DNA from: Chaetoderma sp. LZ-2023a
Taxonomy: Eukaryota > Mollusca > Caudofoveata > Chaetodermatida > Chaetodermatidae
DNA: 64,000 nucleotides
Assembly (NCBI GenBank): GCA_034401795.1
Contig: CM067371.1
Span: 80,850,402-80,914,401, forward strand
Direction: 5' to 3'
Every line of letters starts with the position of its first letter. The stretch's first letter is position 1. Positions 26,090 to 37,147 of the stretch are shown piece after piece. A program made the position numbers and the translations under genes. The notes below the pieces were generated by a model. The model made no database searches and was not told the DNA's origin. It worked only from the letters and a program-made list of their open reading frames with translations.

Positions 26090-26557
26090 ATGTAAAGTAA
26101 TGTCCATGTTTCAGGCCTAGGCTTCTATTATGACAAGAGGTGTTCTATTTCAAAACCAACATGTCTGAGAAATCCATTCTCTAAAATAATGTTAAATTCT
26201 GTAGATATTGCACTTTTTTGCTCAAATTACATGGTATAAAAAGCTACTGCACACTATATATGTACAAGGATAAATATTTGTCACATTTTTTCCCCTCAGA
26301 ATTTGTCGTCTGAATCGCAAAATTCGGAGCTGAAAATGTGATTTTATGGATCGGAAATCAGTAGCGAATAAGGATCGCATTCTATCATGTCTATAATGGT
26401 ACTATCTCAACTGGATCGTTGAAATGTCTTACTATTGTCTAAATATTGTGTTATACCGTTATTAAATACCATATGGTGTTGTAAAATGATCAAATAAAAC
26501 ATCATTCAACTTTTTTACAATGCCATTGTTTCCTGTAATTTATTCTAATTTATTCAG

Positions 26558-26842
26558 AGTTGGACATAGAGATGTTTAAAATCGATAGATTGCAATCCAG
26601 ACACGGCCATAAATGAGTTGAAATAAGTACGATATCACCGATGTTTTCCAAGGCAATCTAGCATTTATTATATCTATAGAAAGGGACGTTACTCTTGTCT
26701 TCGCAAGGTTGACATAGAGATATTTAAAATCCATAGATTGCTACCCAGATACGGTTATAAATGCGTTAAAAAAGGAATGATAGAGCCGATGTTTTCCAAG
26801 ACGATCTAGCATTTACATAGATATAGAAAGGAATGTTTTCTA
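26558..26842 (+). repeat. Tandem duplication, about 147-bp unit
   Basis: Two copies both contain GACATAGAGAT, GATGTTTTCCAAG and TCTAGCATTTA in the same order, starting near 26562 and 26709. They lie inside the 4.4-kb hAT-like element. Confidence 0.6.
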
Positions 26843-28165
26843 TGCGCTAAATGGGGCAATGTTTTGACCAATCGGTGGGAAGGATGATGATTAGCGTTTG
26901 ACAGGTTATGGTTAAAGGTCACAGCTGTCAAAGGTTCAGATTCTAATCAGTTCTGATGGAAATTATATTTGTATTTTTATATCGTCCAATAAAGTTTAAT
27001 ACAAAATGTTTGCTAAAAGTGTAGGCAAATGATATTCCGGTGATTAAGTAACAGATTAACGCATGCCACAAACTGGATTTTATAAGGAAAGCATATTCGA
27101 CACGCAGTAAGTCAGTGATTTTTTGTTACCAGTTTTCACTCACATGTCTCTCGATCTTACTGCGCGCTATACACGAAAACAAAGTTTTTTCAGGACGATT
27201 TTGGTCAAATTTAGGGGTGCGCACTATGCACGATAGCGCAGTATATACGGAATTTAACGGTAGTGAAAACAGAGACAATACAATGAAAATTGAACCATTT
27301 CCTGGTACAAATTCTTGTTGCCTTATGACTATGTTTAATGTACATCTAAAAAATATCACGGAAGTGAAATTATCAAATGGGACCGCCTAAATAATGTGTC
27401 ATGCGCCTCCAATCACAAGAGGTTTAACTTGGCCCACCAATCTAAGAAGCAATCTACTACATTTTGATTATGAGGCGTTGAAGCAAATTTTGTTGCATGC
27501 TTGATTCCGTTTGGATCATGTTATGTTCGTCGCTTACATTGGGCTATTTGGGTATTGCCAGATTGTGTCGATAGTGTTCAGAAATAGTACTCTAATTGTT
27601 TATAATAGCATATTAAGTTATTAACTGTGATTTTAAAATGCTTCTTACTCTCTGGCAATTAAACTGCAGGCGATTTTAGTGGTCTGGTCAGCGATACCAA
27701 TTTTCGTTCTTTTAGCATTATAACGGTAGCAATTCTCATTTGAAGTAAGGCTTTATGTCTTTTCAGATATTACCAATGCTAGCGGTAAAACTAGTCGAAA
27801 CATTCCTTGTTACAGGCCTCTATGAGAATTTTGGGGAGCAAAAGTGGAAGCAATCACTTGCTCTCCTGAATTTAAATTTAAGCCATTGAGGCGAGCAGTA
27901 TCAGTACTCGCCTATATGCTGCCATTGTTACTATGCAACGTAGGCGAGTAATGAGATACTCGCCTAAAATTAACTTTAGGCGAGTGTACGCGAGAGGAGA
28001 GGTCTGTTGTTACATAGATATTTTTGTTGAATAAAAACTGTGCTCATGTTCCCACACCCTAGCCCACAATAACCTGTATGATATGATATAATCAAAAATC
28101 GCAATTTTTTTCTCCAAAATAATCGCGATTACGAAAAATGAAAATCATGCAAGCCTAACTGGAAG

Positions 28166-28629
28166 CAGCAATGGCTTCCAGTCATATTAATTTCAAATTA
28201 TTCAACATCTTTCCTATGTTTGCCATGAAATTGAGATATGGGGAATTTATCTGTTAACGGGTTAATGTACATGTAGTATTTTTGCATGCAAGATATTTTC
28301 TAAATTATTATTTTGAACTAGAGCTTTATCAATGCACAGCATCACAGGATTATCTCCCAACCAGCCTAAAGATAATTTTCAATTAACGGTGCCTAAATCA
28401 TGAAAGGTAATTTTTAATCTAAGCCTGGTGACCATAGGTGGAAGAAAATTGAGAATAGTTCACGGAACACAATTTCTTTGATGTTCATTGAACTTGGAGA
28501 AGTACATTCAGTTCACATACATGTACATATTTTTTTTTAATCCTCACATTTTACAAAATAAATGCGAATTAGGTTGTCCCACTCATGTGTGTGTGTGTGC
28601 ATGCGTGCGTGCGAGTGTGTGTGCGCAAA
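28166..28629. other. Right arm of interrupted palindrome and unassigned intron; short GT-rich run
   Basis: 28158-28206 completes the P1 palindrome (GGCTTCCAGTCATATTAATT). A (GT)n-like run lies at 28586-28624. No gene seen. Confidence 0.5.
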
Positions 28630-29065
28630 GAAATTGATTTTAATGCCACTACTCCGAAATCATTGGACGTACTGGTAATTCAACCAAATTTGGAATGTGA
28701 GCTACCAATATTAGATTTGGCTCAGCCTCCCCGGACAGGGGCGGGGAGGGTCAAAAGGTCAAACTGATTGTAACCCAATTCCTCAAACTGTTGGATAGAA
28801 TTCATCCAAATGTGGCATGCGAGTTAGTCGTATGAGTGCAGAGTTCAAGAGATCATTTACATTTGGCTCCACCACTAGGGGGTGGGGGACAAAAGATAAA
28901 CATTTTGACATGTAAAAATTGATTGTAATGCAACTCCTCCGAAACCGTTGGATGAAATTCAACCAAATTATGTATGTCAGTTAACCATATGATTGTGGAG
29001 TGCAAGAGGAAATTTACATTTGGTTCCGCGCCCAGGTGGTGGGGTAGGATGTTAAAAGTTATATT
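28630..29065 (+). repeat. Three diverged tandem units of about 140 bp next to exon 3
   Basis: Units begin near 28633, 28764 and 28919, each with a TTGATTGTAATGCAACTCCT-like phrase followed by GAAACCGTTGGAT and a CATTTGGCTCC block. They end about 25 bp from the exon 3 donor. Confidence 0.55.
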
Positions 29066-29088
29066 TAGATCAGCTTTGATCAACTCAC

Positions 29089-29300
29089 GTCTGTTCAACA
29101 CGAGCTCCCTCTCCTGATCACAGGCTAACTTTATGTCTTTGAATTCTAAGTCTACATCAGTAGCGGGCCGTATCTTTGACAAAACCTCCTTAGCACGATC
29201 ATATTGGGCATTTTTCATCAACCAACGAGGACTCTCTGGCATAAACAAGAATCCAACAAATTGTATCACTGAAGGCACAGCCGCAAGACCAAACATAAAC
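29089..29300 (-). CDS. SLC2A13: SLC2A13-like exon 3
   Basis: A 212-bp minus-strand exon. The acceptor is TCATTGCAG and the donor is GTGAGT. It encodes FMFGLAAVPSVIQFVGFLF followed by MPESPRWLM, the PESPR motif that ends transmembrane segment 6 in sugar porters, then a charged cytoplasmic stretch (KEVLSKIRPATDVDLEF) typical of the central loop. The open frame continues past 29089 into the intron but loses similarity exactly at the GTGAGT donor, so the exon end is placed there. Phase is 2 in, 1 out. Confidence 0.88.
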
Positions 29301-30320
29301 CTGCAATGACACAATAAAGAAACTGAAATTAACTATTACAGATTTCTAGAAACATACAGCAAACTACATAGTCGGAATTAATCTGACACAGCCAGATAAT
29401 AATATCGTAATAAATAGGGTATTAGAACAATTTACATGTACTAGTTATATGGTAGTCATAGAAACAGATTATTAATCTTGTGATGTAATAGAAATAGATT
29501 AATAATTTTGTGGCACAATACATGTACAAATGTAGTAAAAGTAATAGATTGAAAAGCAATAGGTAATACATGGGTTAGCTTTGTGTTTGCATTGTTACCG
29601 TCACCCCATAATGGGAAGAGGGTATTGCAATCAGGTCTCTCTGTCTGTGTGTGTGTCTATACCTAAAAAAATCCTGCTCTAATTTGGCTCAAATCTTAAC
29701 ACAACAAAAGAGCTTACCGTGCAAAAGGATTTGAGACTGGTCATGATCTGGCTAAAAGAACCTGGATCCGGATCAGATCTAATTCTGGATGTATGAATAT
29801 CTCAGACACTACTGGTATGGTTTGGCAAAAACTTTAACACAACAAAGGGTGTGATATTACACTCGGATTCTACAACTTTTGGCCTGATCCGAAAAAATCC
29901 TGAAAATACCCGGAAAATCCTAAAGAATCTGAAAACTGTGTACAATGTGACAAAAACAGGAGAGCGAGGGTCTGCAATCTCTCATTGCTCTTGGTAATAT
30001 TTGTGGAATTTATAATTTGCATCATCTTAGATATTACATGGAAGTGATCGTATACATGGAAATTGAGGTCAAAATGTTCCATGTACAATGTAGTATAACC
30101 CATGAGAACAGTATTATGAACATGCTTCAATATATATAAAATTTGTAGGCCCATCAGTTACATGTATCTAACCGCATTAGCCTTTTGAACTGAATAGACA
30201 AACATATGAAAGTTATTTACAGCGTAAGAAACATTCTCTTGAAGATTTTGAAACTAATAACCGAGAGGTGTTGCCACTTTACATGGTAACAACAGGTTCC
30301 AGTCAAATCAGTTTTAAACA
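29301..30320. repeat. Intron 2, left part: repeat fragments
   Basis: 29584-29890 resembles a dispersed repeat (CAGGTCTCTCTGTCTGTGTG, GGATCCGGATCAGATCTAAT). A P1 palindrome lies at about 30233-30323. No exon detected. Confidence 0.45.
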
Positions 30321-30329
30321 AGCATTCTG

Positions 30330-31535
30330 TAAGTATTGCTTTGCAATACATGTCCCCTACCTGGTGATATAAATCTTTAAAGATTGACAGTCAAAAATTT
30401 CATTAAAAATTGTCAAAAGCAGCTGAAACTCGAACTTGATCTATAACTTCCCATAACATAGCAATAAACCAAGTGTCAGTTATATATGGTGAAGGAGAAA
30501 GAAAGTCTTGAAAGCTGATATGTTTGTATTTCATAAGACGATAGGGGACATAACTCGATGAAAAATTGACAAAAATGTCTGAAACGTGAACGTGCTCTGT
30601 AACTCCTTATACTAACGCGATGCACTGATTCTCGTTTAAATATCTTGAAGGAGTGCGAAAAAAAGTGCGGAAAGCTGATATTTTTCGTATTTCTTAAGTC
30701 GCAGGTGGGCATAACTCCATCAAAAATTTATGCATATGCCGGAAACGCCAACTTGGTCTGTAACTTCTCATAACAAAGCAATGTAGCAGTTCTCAGTATA
30801 ATATCTTGAAAGACTGTGAAAAAAGTGCGGAAAACTAATATATTTTGTATTTCATAAGTCGAAAGGGGGGTCATAACACCATTAAAATTGACGAAAATGT
30901 CTGAAACTCGAACTTGCTCTGTAACCCCTTATACTAAAGCGATGTACCGATTTTTCCGTAAATATCTTGAAGGAGTGCAAAAAAAGAGCGGCAAGCTAAT
31001 ATTTTTTGTATCGCTTAAGTCGAAAGGGGGAATAACTTCATCAAAAATTTACGCATACGCCTGAAACTCGAACTTGGTCTGTAACATCTCATAACAAAGT
31101 AATGTAGCAATTCTCAGTATAATATCTTGAGACTGTGAAAAAAAGTGTGGAAACTAATATTTTTCGTATTTCATAAGTCGAAAGGGGACATAACTCCATG
31201 AAAGATTTACGAAAATGTCTGAAACTGGAACTTGCTCAGTAACTCCCTATACTAAAGCGATGCACCAATTCTCGCTTAAATATCTTGAAGGAGTGTGAAA
31301 AAAATATTTTTCGTATTTCTTAAGTCGAAAGGGGGCATAACTCCATAAGAAATTGACGCATACGCCTGAAACTCGAACTTGGTCTGTAACTTCTCATAAC
31401 AAAGCAGTATACCAATTCTCAGTTGAATAGCTTGAAGGACTGCGGAAAAAAGTGCGGAAAACCAACTGCGACAGACGGATAGACGGATGGACAGACAGAC
31501 ACCAGGGAATATTTTGTTGGGAAAAAATTGCATAG
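30330..31535 (+). repeat. Satellite of about 160 bp, alternating unit types
   Basis: The phrase AACTTG(C/G)TCTGTAAC recurs near 30430, 30590, 30749, 30910, 31071, 31230 and 31376, a spacing of about 160 bp. Units alternate between two versions: one with CTCCTTATACTAACGCGATG and one with TTCTCATAACAAAGCAATGT. The effective period is therefore about 320 bp. The array ends in GACAGACGGATAGACGGATG. A related array is at 47469-48510. Confidence 0.75.
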
Positions 31536-32827
31536 CAGTAACTGCTAAACAAATCGAATAATGCATAGCAGTTCATAGCACTTGCTTAGCAAACAAACTG
31601 TTGAAACTGGTTGGTGTTCCAACGGGGACGAAGGACTACCATACTTGGCAAATCAGCAGTTCATCTAAAAAATTAGTAGTCCATGAGGCGTGTAATATGC
31701 GACACGTAGTTTACACAAATTGCACAAATCTGACATGAACAGATGGTGGAATAATTAATATTGGACTTCTGAGAATGTTATTGAGGATAGTGTATCAGTC
31801 TTCAGGTCTACAGTAGCCAGTATTGTCATTTGTCAGTATAACATATGTCAGATTCAGAATATGCATGTGCTGGCTCTGGCCAAGGTCAGGGAGTATAGGA
31901 TACCTAAAATAATACGTATTGGCAGATTTGGCAATTACATTGATTGGAAGCTGTTGTTGCCTTGCTTAAGGCAGCAACACATCCCAGTCAAATTATTTTC
32001 AAAAAAATCAATGTACCTCCCATGAATACTGTGATTTCATTGACTAGGGTTAACATATATTTTGTAACTTACCAACCTACATCACATATCCCTTTCAACT
32101 GGTAGGCTAAACAAAGTACACATCATTTAATACAATGTAAGAAGGCTGAATAGTGTCAGTGCTTATTACTCATTTGCATCGCATTATGTGATGCGATACC
32201 GCTCAAAATATTCTCTGGACAGACAGACGGACAGACACACGGAGTGCAAACCTATATTCCCCCCGGTTTTACCGGTAGCGGACTAATAAGGCAAATCAGT
32301 AAACTGATGGATGCACTCCGAAGGCATACTCTGCAGTGAAAGGCTTGAAACTATGGCTCAAACAAACCTGTAGATTGTAATGTTCAGTGAACTGTGAAAA
32401 GTAGGTCAGGCTTGTAGAGGAGAATGGACAAACAAATGGATAGACAAGGCTAAAAAGATAAAAAGTTGATAGCCGTAAGCCATATGATTGCCATTTAACC
32501 CTTCCATGGCGTAGGCAGCCAAAATCAACCTCTGAAGTTGTCTTCAGGAATGTCCACTTCCATGTGAAGATGATTTTTGAAAATTTACCACTAGAATGAT
32601 TGGCTTGGTTATTGGCTCAGTTCCAGCCATTTCATTGATAAACCTGAGAAAAAATACTCTTCTGTTGGCCTGCAAATGGACATTCAATAAGCAAATATTT
32701 TGATATTCTTGACCAAATTTAGTCATTAAAGGATTAACAGAGTTAGAAAAGTGGATGGAAGCTTATAAATCAGCAATAAAAGCATTAACTTTTACCAAGT
32801 GACTAGATTCCTTCATTGTGAGCATAC
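31536..32827. repeat. Intron 2, right part: palindrome, repeat end and foldback
   Basis: P1 palindrome near 31930-32005. A TTTTACCGGTAGCGGACTAA repeat end lies at 32265-32287, probably the right end of the satellite-bearing element. A P2 foldback lies at about 32496-32740. No exon detected. Confidence 0.5.
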
Positions 32828-32987
32828 CTCCATCCATTGACCTTGTCGCTGCTAAAGGCCCCAGCCAGCAAGGCTGCAAGAAACTGACCACCCGTAATGA
32901 ACAGATTGTTACATGTGACAAGACGACCACGTAGTCGTGCTGGAGCACACTCAGCAATATACACAGGAACTGATGTTGATGCCAAAC
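32828..32987 (-). CDS. SLC2A13: SLC2A13-like exon 2
   Basis: A 160-bp minus-strand exon entered through a TTTTCATTACAG acceptor and left through GTATGC. It encodes [20 protein letters not shown], then [20 protein letters not shown] and a short loop ending in GWR. PVYIAE plus RGRLV is the conserved sugar-porter signature between transmembrane segments 4 and 5. ITGGQ is in segment 5, where a conserved glutamine contacts substrate in related transporters. The split glycine codon joins exon 1 and the split arginine codon joins exon 3. Confidence 0.9.
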
Positions 32988-33486
32988 CTGTAATGAAAAT
33001 TAATATGTATGTCATACCTAAATGTAGTGATTATCAAAGTGCAAATACATATATAATACAAACAAATATGTCGCCAAAAAGCCCTTTAATTGTTTACCTA
33101 ATTTTCTACTGATTTTATCATGTTACACCGACCCCATTTTTTCAACACTAATATCTATAGACCAAATTCCTTACAATGATGAATATCTTCGGATTACACT
33201 TAATTATACTGTTGTCTACAATCAAACTCTTTTCCAAATATCATTTTTCAAGATTGACCAACAAAAATAAAATTTTTGCTCAGTTATATATGTCAGTCAT
33301 GTGTTAGTGAATGTTGATTTGTGGGCCAAGAGAAGGCAATTTTTGACAATTTATCACTGGAATAACCGAGTCGTTATTGAGACCATTATTTCAGTGGCAA
33401 ATATTCACAAATAGGGCTTCATCTCTTGGCCTGTTGACACTTCTCCAAAACTCTGCAGTACTAGCTTTTTGGCATTAACTCATACC

Positions 33487-34063
33487 TAGTGTTGGGAATT
33501 GGTACTATTTTTGTGATCGATGATTGGTTTTATATACTAACCGATGATCAATTAATGATTGAGATCAATTAATGATTGATCATAACAGGTTCTCAGTTTT
33601 TATCCATTTTGAATGCAGTAATTATAGCACGTCCAAGGATAATTACTCCTTTCAAACCAAGTCGCAGGTATGACAGATTCTTAATAATTTAAGAAATAAT
33701 CTGTTGAATATTTTGAAACTAATTTGACTGGAAGCTGTTGCTGCCTTAGGCAGCAGCAGCTTCCAGACAAATAAGTTTCAAAATATTCAACAGATTATTG
33801 GTATGGTTGCTTTGAGATTAACATACTATTTTAGTGCTGAAAGAATCACTGTCTTAGACCAAGGAGTAATACTATATAGTTGTAACAATTAAATTTTAAT
33901 TATTTTCCAAAATGTATTAATTTTCTAGCTTGAACAGTTAAAATATGTTAATAAAGTCAATTTATAAACAACCAAAATCGATTTCTGAAATCATGATCGA
34001 TCGATTGGTTGAACATGCAAACCAATCAATCATCGATCAAAATGATTAATCGGAACAACACTA
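33487..34063 (+). mobile_element. Short hAT-like element with an internal palindrome, 577 bp
   Basis: Starts TAGTGTTGGGAATTGGTAC and ends GGAACAACACTA. Flanking octamers CTCATACC and CCCATACC match at 7 of 8. The subterminal regions are rich in GATCGATGATTGG words in inverted orientation. It contains a near-perfect palindrome at 33707-33793. Confidence 0.6.
33707..33793. repeat. Near-perfect palindrome (family P1 core)
   Basis: CTGTTGAATATTTTGAAACT with TTTGACTGGAAGCTGTTGCT is followed by its complement around the centre CTTAGG. Arms are about 43 bp with only a few mismatches, so the strand can fold into a long hairpin. Confidence 0.8.
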
Positions 34064-34284
34064 CCCATACCACTCTTATATCAAATAAACTGGTGTACAT
34101 TTTTAAACAATTTTTGTGGAAGATGTTGCTCTCTCGAGAGGACCATCTTCCAACAAATTTCTTAAAAAATTAACACCAGCTCTTTTAATTCAATTTGAAA
34201 ATTTAAAATGTTGACATCAGCAAAATGGGCTAAATCCAAATAACTAAACTGAACAGATTCTTGTCAAATCGGGAAATGGAGTAA

Positions 34285-34655
34285 TCCAGTTTTAACTATA
34301 CCTCGCCCATCTCTAGCTAAGACCCACCTATGCTTTGCCTGTGTTGGGATCAATCGATCCCTGCACTCCCTGAATCTCAATTTTCAGAAAACTATACAGG
34401 CATGACAGGTAAACTGTTGAATATTTTGAAACTAATTTGAATGGGCAACAGCCCCCAGTCAAATTAGTTTCAAACCATTCAACAGAATGTTTATTAAATA
34501 TTACACATACATGTACATTCGTACAACAATGCTTAGTCCGTCATCAATTAAGCGCTTGTGACGAATTTAGCTACGTCATTCATGATGTAATTGATTATGA
34601 CATCAGCCTACACGTCACACACAATATAGATGTAGTTGATTATGATGTCATATGA
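34285..34655 (+). repeat. P1 palindromic element, longer copy
   Basis: It has the block order seen at 49577-49950: a CGCCCATCTCTAGCTAAG leader, AAAACTATACAGG, a hairpin at 34411-34485, then GTACAACAATGCTTAG and a TATGATGTCATATGATTGAT tail. Both copies are about 370 bp. Confidence 0.65.
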
Positions 34656-34949
34656 TTGATGGATAAAGTGGACTCCTCCATGGACATGTATTCCGTTTTA
34701 ACCCTCTAACACTTAAGCCGGTCAAAAATGGCTTCTGAAAAGGTCTTGAGACATGTCCATAACTGATCCAGGCATTCCAGTGGTAAATTTTCTTGAGCAA
34801 ATCTAAGGGTTATGACAAGTACAATGTATTTGCTTCAATTTATCGATGTCATAATGATAATCTCCTCTTGCTATAGGGAACATGGTTCTGTATACTGGTA
34901 TAAAAGGACAATAGCAATAGTCTCGAGGCAAGTGAAAATTCATGCACCG

Positions 34950-35190
34950 TTAACCATTTAATGACTAAATTTGTTAAAAATATTAGAATATTTATGTATT
35001 TATTTAAGGTCCATTTGCAGGCCAAGTAGACTATTTTTGGAAATTTAGCACTGGAATGACTGGCTCGGTTATCGAGCCAGTTATTCCAGTGGTAAATTTT
35101 CAAAAATAGTCTTCTCTTGGCCAGCAAATGGACATTCCTCGAGATCACTACAGAGGTAGGTTTTGGCCGGCTTCGTCTTAAAAGGGTTAA
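34950..35190. mobile_element. TTAA-ended foldback element (family P2)
   Basis: Bounded by TTAACCATTTAATG and AAAAGGGTTAA. The core CACTGGAATGACTGGCTCGG with TTATCGAGCCAGTTATTCCA forms a hairpin with long arms (about 35009-35134). Confidence 0.75.
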
Positions 35191-35236
35191 TAGCTAAATT
35201 TAGTCGTGAATATCTAAATAGTTGCTTATTACCCAT

Positions 35237-35467
35237 TTAACTTTCAAATTTGTTCAAGAAAATTTCAATTGTCTCATAGAAAATGTCCATTTGCAGATCA
35301 AGAGAAGACTATCTTTGAAATTTTACCACTGGATTGACTGGCTTGGTTATCGAGCCAGTCACTCCAGTGGTAAATTTTCAAAAATAGTCTTCACTTGGTC
35401 TGCAAATGGACATTTCTCAAGACTACTGCAGAAGCTGTTTTGGCTGGTAGGAGTGTTAAATGGTTAA
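35237..35467. mobile_element. TTAA-ended foldback element (family P2)
   Basis: Bounded by TTAACTTTCAAATTTGTTC and GTTAAATGGTTAA. The core hairpin is at about 35279-35415, centred on GGTTATCGAGCC. Confidence 0.78.
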
Positions 35468-35544
35468 ATGCCCATTTGCAGGCTAAGAGAAGACTATTTT
35501 TTGAAAAATTACAACTGGAATCACTGACTTGGTTAAGCAAACGA

Positions 35545-36150
35545 GATATTAACTGCTAGGACGAGCCAAACTCAAAATTCTAATGTTGAAAACCCCCAAA
35601 GTTTTTACCAATTTCACAATAACCTTGACATTTGCCCTTTTGACCACAACATCATTGTGTGATGCTCTCGAATTAAAACGAAGCATATGTCCATGGTTCA
35701 AGGTCCAGTATACAGTACATGTACTTAACAAAAGATGAGATATGAACAGTTAAGTTGAGCTAATTGCAAAATGTTAATATTGAAAAAGCATAGTTTTTAC
35801 TAATGTGCCAATGACCTTAGACCTTTTGAGTACCAGGTCATTACGTCATGCCCGCTCATACGGAAGCATGTGTCCAAGTTTGAGTCCAGTATGTTTAACC
35901 ACAGTCGAGATATGAACTGCTAAGTTGAACTAAATGGAAGATGTTAATGTTGAAAAAAATTGGTTTGTACGAAGGTCACCATGACCTTGCCCTTTGCCCC
36001 CAACATTATTGTGTAATGCCATGATCTTATAAGGTAGCATGTGTCCCAATTTGGGTCCAGTATGCTTAACCAAAGATCAGATATAAACTGCTACATGTAC
36101 GTTAAGCTAAATGGAAAATGTTAATGTCAAAAAGACAAATGTTGGCCCGA
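35545..36150 (+). repeat. Three tandem units of about 170-195 bp
   Basis: Each unit carries a GTTAATGTTGAAAA phrase (35579, 35773, 35943, 36119), ACCTTG, a CATTGTGTAATGC phrase and GTCCAGTATGCTTAACC followed by GATATGAACTGCTAAG. The array ends about 70 bp before exon 1. Confidence 0.65.
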
Positions 36151-36219
36151 TCCATTCCGCGGTTCTGGAGAAGACGTTTTCAATCCCGCACAATGTAACT
36201 ATGTGTAAGATAAACCTAC

Positions 36220-36826
36220 CCACACCAGCTCCAACAATTACTCGTCCACTGATCAGCATCGAGATATTCTGACTGGCACCCAACAACAAAGCTCCTACTG
36301 TAAAAATTACACATCCAAACATAATAGTTGGTTTTCGTCCAAAGTAATCGTTTAAAAATCCACCAAGAAACGCACAGATGGCTGCTGCACCAATAGTCAC
36401 GCTAACTACAACCTCTTGTAGAACGACTGATAGATTAAATTCAGATATCAGTAACAGCATAGCACCAGATATCACACCCGTGTCATATCCAAACAAGAAA
36501 CCACCTATTGCCGAAAACAATGTTAGCAGATATACAAATGTTGACGTTTTCTTATCTTTTATTTCAATGCACGTATCATCATGGCTTTCACTTAAATGTT
36601 TCTGACTGCAATACGTGCCAGGCTGAGAGTTTACACATAGATTATCCAGCTCATCATCCATCGTTTGTAGACCACGTTCATTCACAAGAGGTGAATATGT
36701 GGATTCAAATCCTGACTGTGAGACTGATGCATTGTTTGTGTGATTATGATATGCATGAAGTACAATATCCTCGCGACTATCATGGTGACTAGGTTTTTCT
36801 TTCCACCTTTCATCTTGAGTGGACAT
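36220..36826 (-). CDS. SLC2A13: SLC2A13-like exon 1, start codon and N-terminus
   Basis: The minus-strand ATG at 36826 opens 202 codons plus one base. Residues 1-96 are a hydrophilic, acidic, Ser/His-rich cytoplasmic tail with no domain I recognise, long as in HMIT proteins. Residues 97-117 are transmembrane segment 1, ending in GGFLFGYDTGVISGAMLLL, the sugar-porter signature whose aspartate is linked to proton coupling. NDYFGRKP near residue 160 is the cytoplasmic MFS motif A between segments 2 and 3, and SGRVIVGAGVG starts segment 4. The frame leaves similarity exactly at GTAGGT (36219-36214), the donor. An upstream ATG at 36832 is out of frame and ends quickly, so 36826 is the best start. 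Confidence 0.9.
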
Positions 36827-36891
36827 ACCTCATGTTCAATAAAATTGCTGTCAGTTCAATTCTTAAACACCAACACAGTAATCTGAGAGCT

Positions 36892-37147
36892 TTAACCCTT
36901 TCATACTCAAGTCGGCCAAAAACAGTTTCTGCAATGATTTTGAGAAATGCCTATCTGCAGACCAAGAGAAGAGTATTGTTGAAAATTTACCAATGGCATG
37001 CATGGCTCGATAACCGGAGCCAGTCATTCCAGTGATACATTTTCAAAAATAATCTCTTGGTCTGCAAATAAACATTTTCTATGAGAGAATTGTAATTTTC
37101 TTGTACAAAAGTATGTGTCATGGTGACTAGATTTAAGCAAGGGTTAA
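36892..37147. mobile_element. TTAA-ended foldback element upstream of the start codon
   Basis: It begins TTAACCCTTTCATACTCAAG and ends GCAAGGGTTAA, with the hairpin core CTCGATAACCGGAGCCAGTC. It sits 66 bp upstream of the SLC2A13-like ATG and could interfere with or supply promoter or UTR sequence; that is speculation. Confidence 0.7.

Larger units (their letters stand above)
23743..28157 (+). mobile_element. hAT-like element with nested insertions, 4.4 kb
   Basis: The ends TAGGCTTGCACAATTATT and TGCAAGCCTA form inverted repeats. The exact 8-bp duplication ACTGGAAG lies at 23735-23742 and 28158-28165. About 2.2 kb belongs to later insertions (23864-26089). The remaining interior has no recognisable transposase; the longest open stretch, 27115-27390, is not recognised. 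It landed inside a palindromic P1 element. Confidence 0.85.
32988..36219. repeat. Intron 1: packed with foldbacks, palindromes and a 190-bp tandem repeat
   Basis: It holds a foldback near 33270-33478, a hAT-like element (33487-34063), a P1 element (34285-34655), foldbacks (34697-34815, 34950-35190, 35237-35467 and half a copy at 35465-35530) and a three-unit tandem repeat (35545-36150). Almost no unique sequence remains. Confidence 0.65.
1..36826 (-). other. SLC2A13: SLC2A13-like gene span, partial (3' end outside window)
   Basis: Five exons on the minus strand together encode the N-terminal half of a proton-coupled myo-inositol cotransporter of the sugar-porter (MFS) family. All splice sites seen are GT-AG and the exon phases agree (1, 2, 1, 2, 1), so the exons join in frame. 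Intron sizes are about 3.2, 3.5, 25.9 and 1.8 kb. The gene continues past the left edge: the last visible donor is at 1088-1087, and the remaining membrane segments, the large extracellular loop typical of HMIT and the stop codon are not in the window. The family assignment is strong; orthology to SLC2A13 rather than another SLC2 member is inferred from motif spacing. Confidence 0.85.

Noticed and set aside
27115..27390. 91-codon frame as a transposase fragment
   Set aside because: No hAT signature residues or other motif; an equally long frame exists on the opposite strand.
30330..31535. Regular direct repeats that might suggest a CRISPR array
   Set aside because: The unit is about 160 bp with no short repeat/unique spacer alternation, and the genome is eukaryotic.
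34437..34655. 72-codon frame similar to the start of the frame at 49735
   Set aside because: Both are translations of the same P1 palindromic repeat, so the similarity reflects repeat identity, not a gene.
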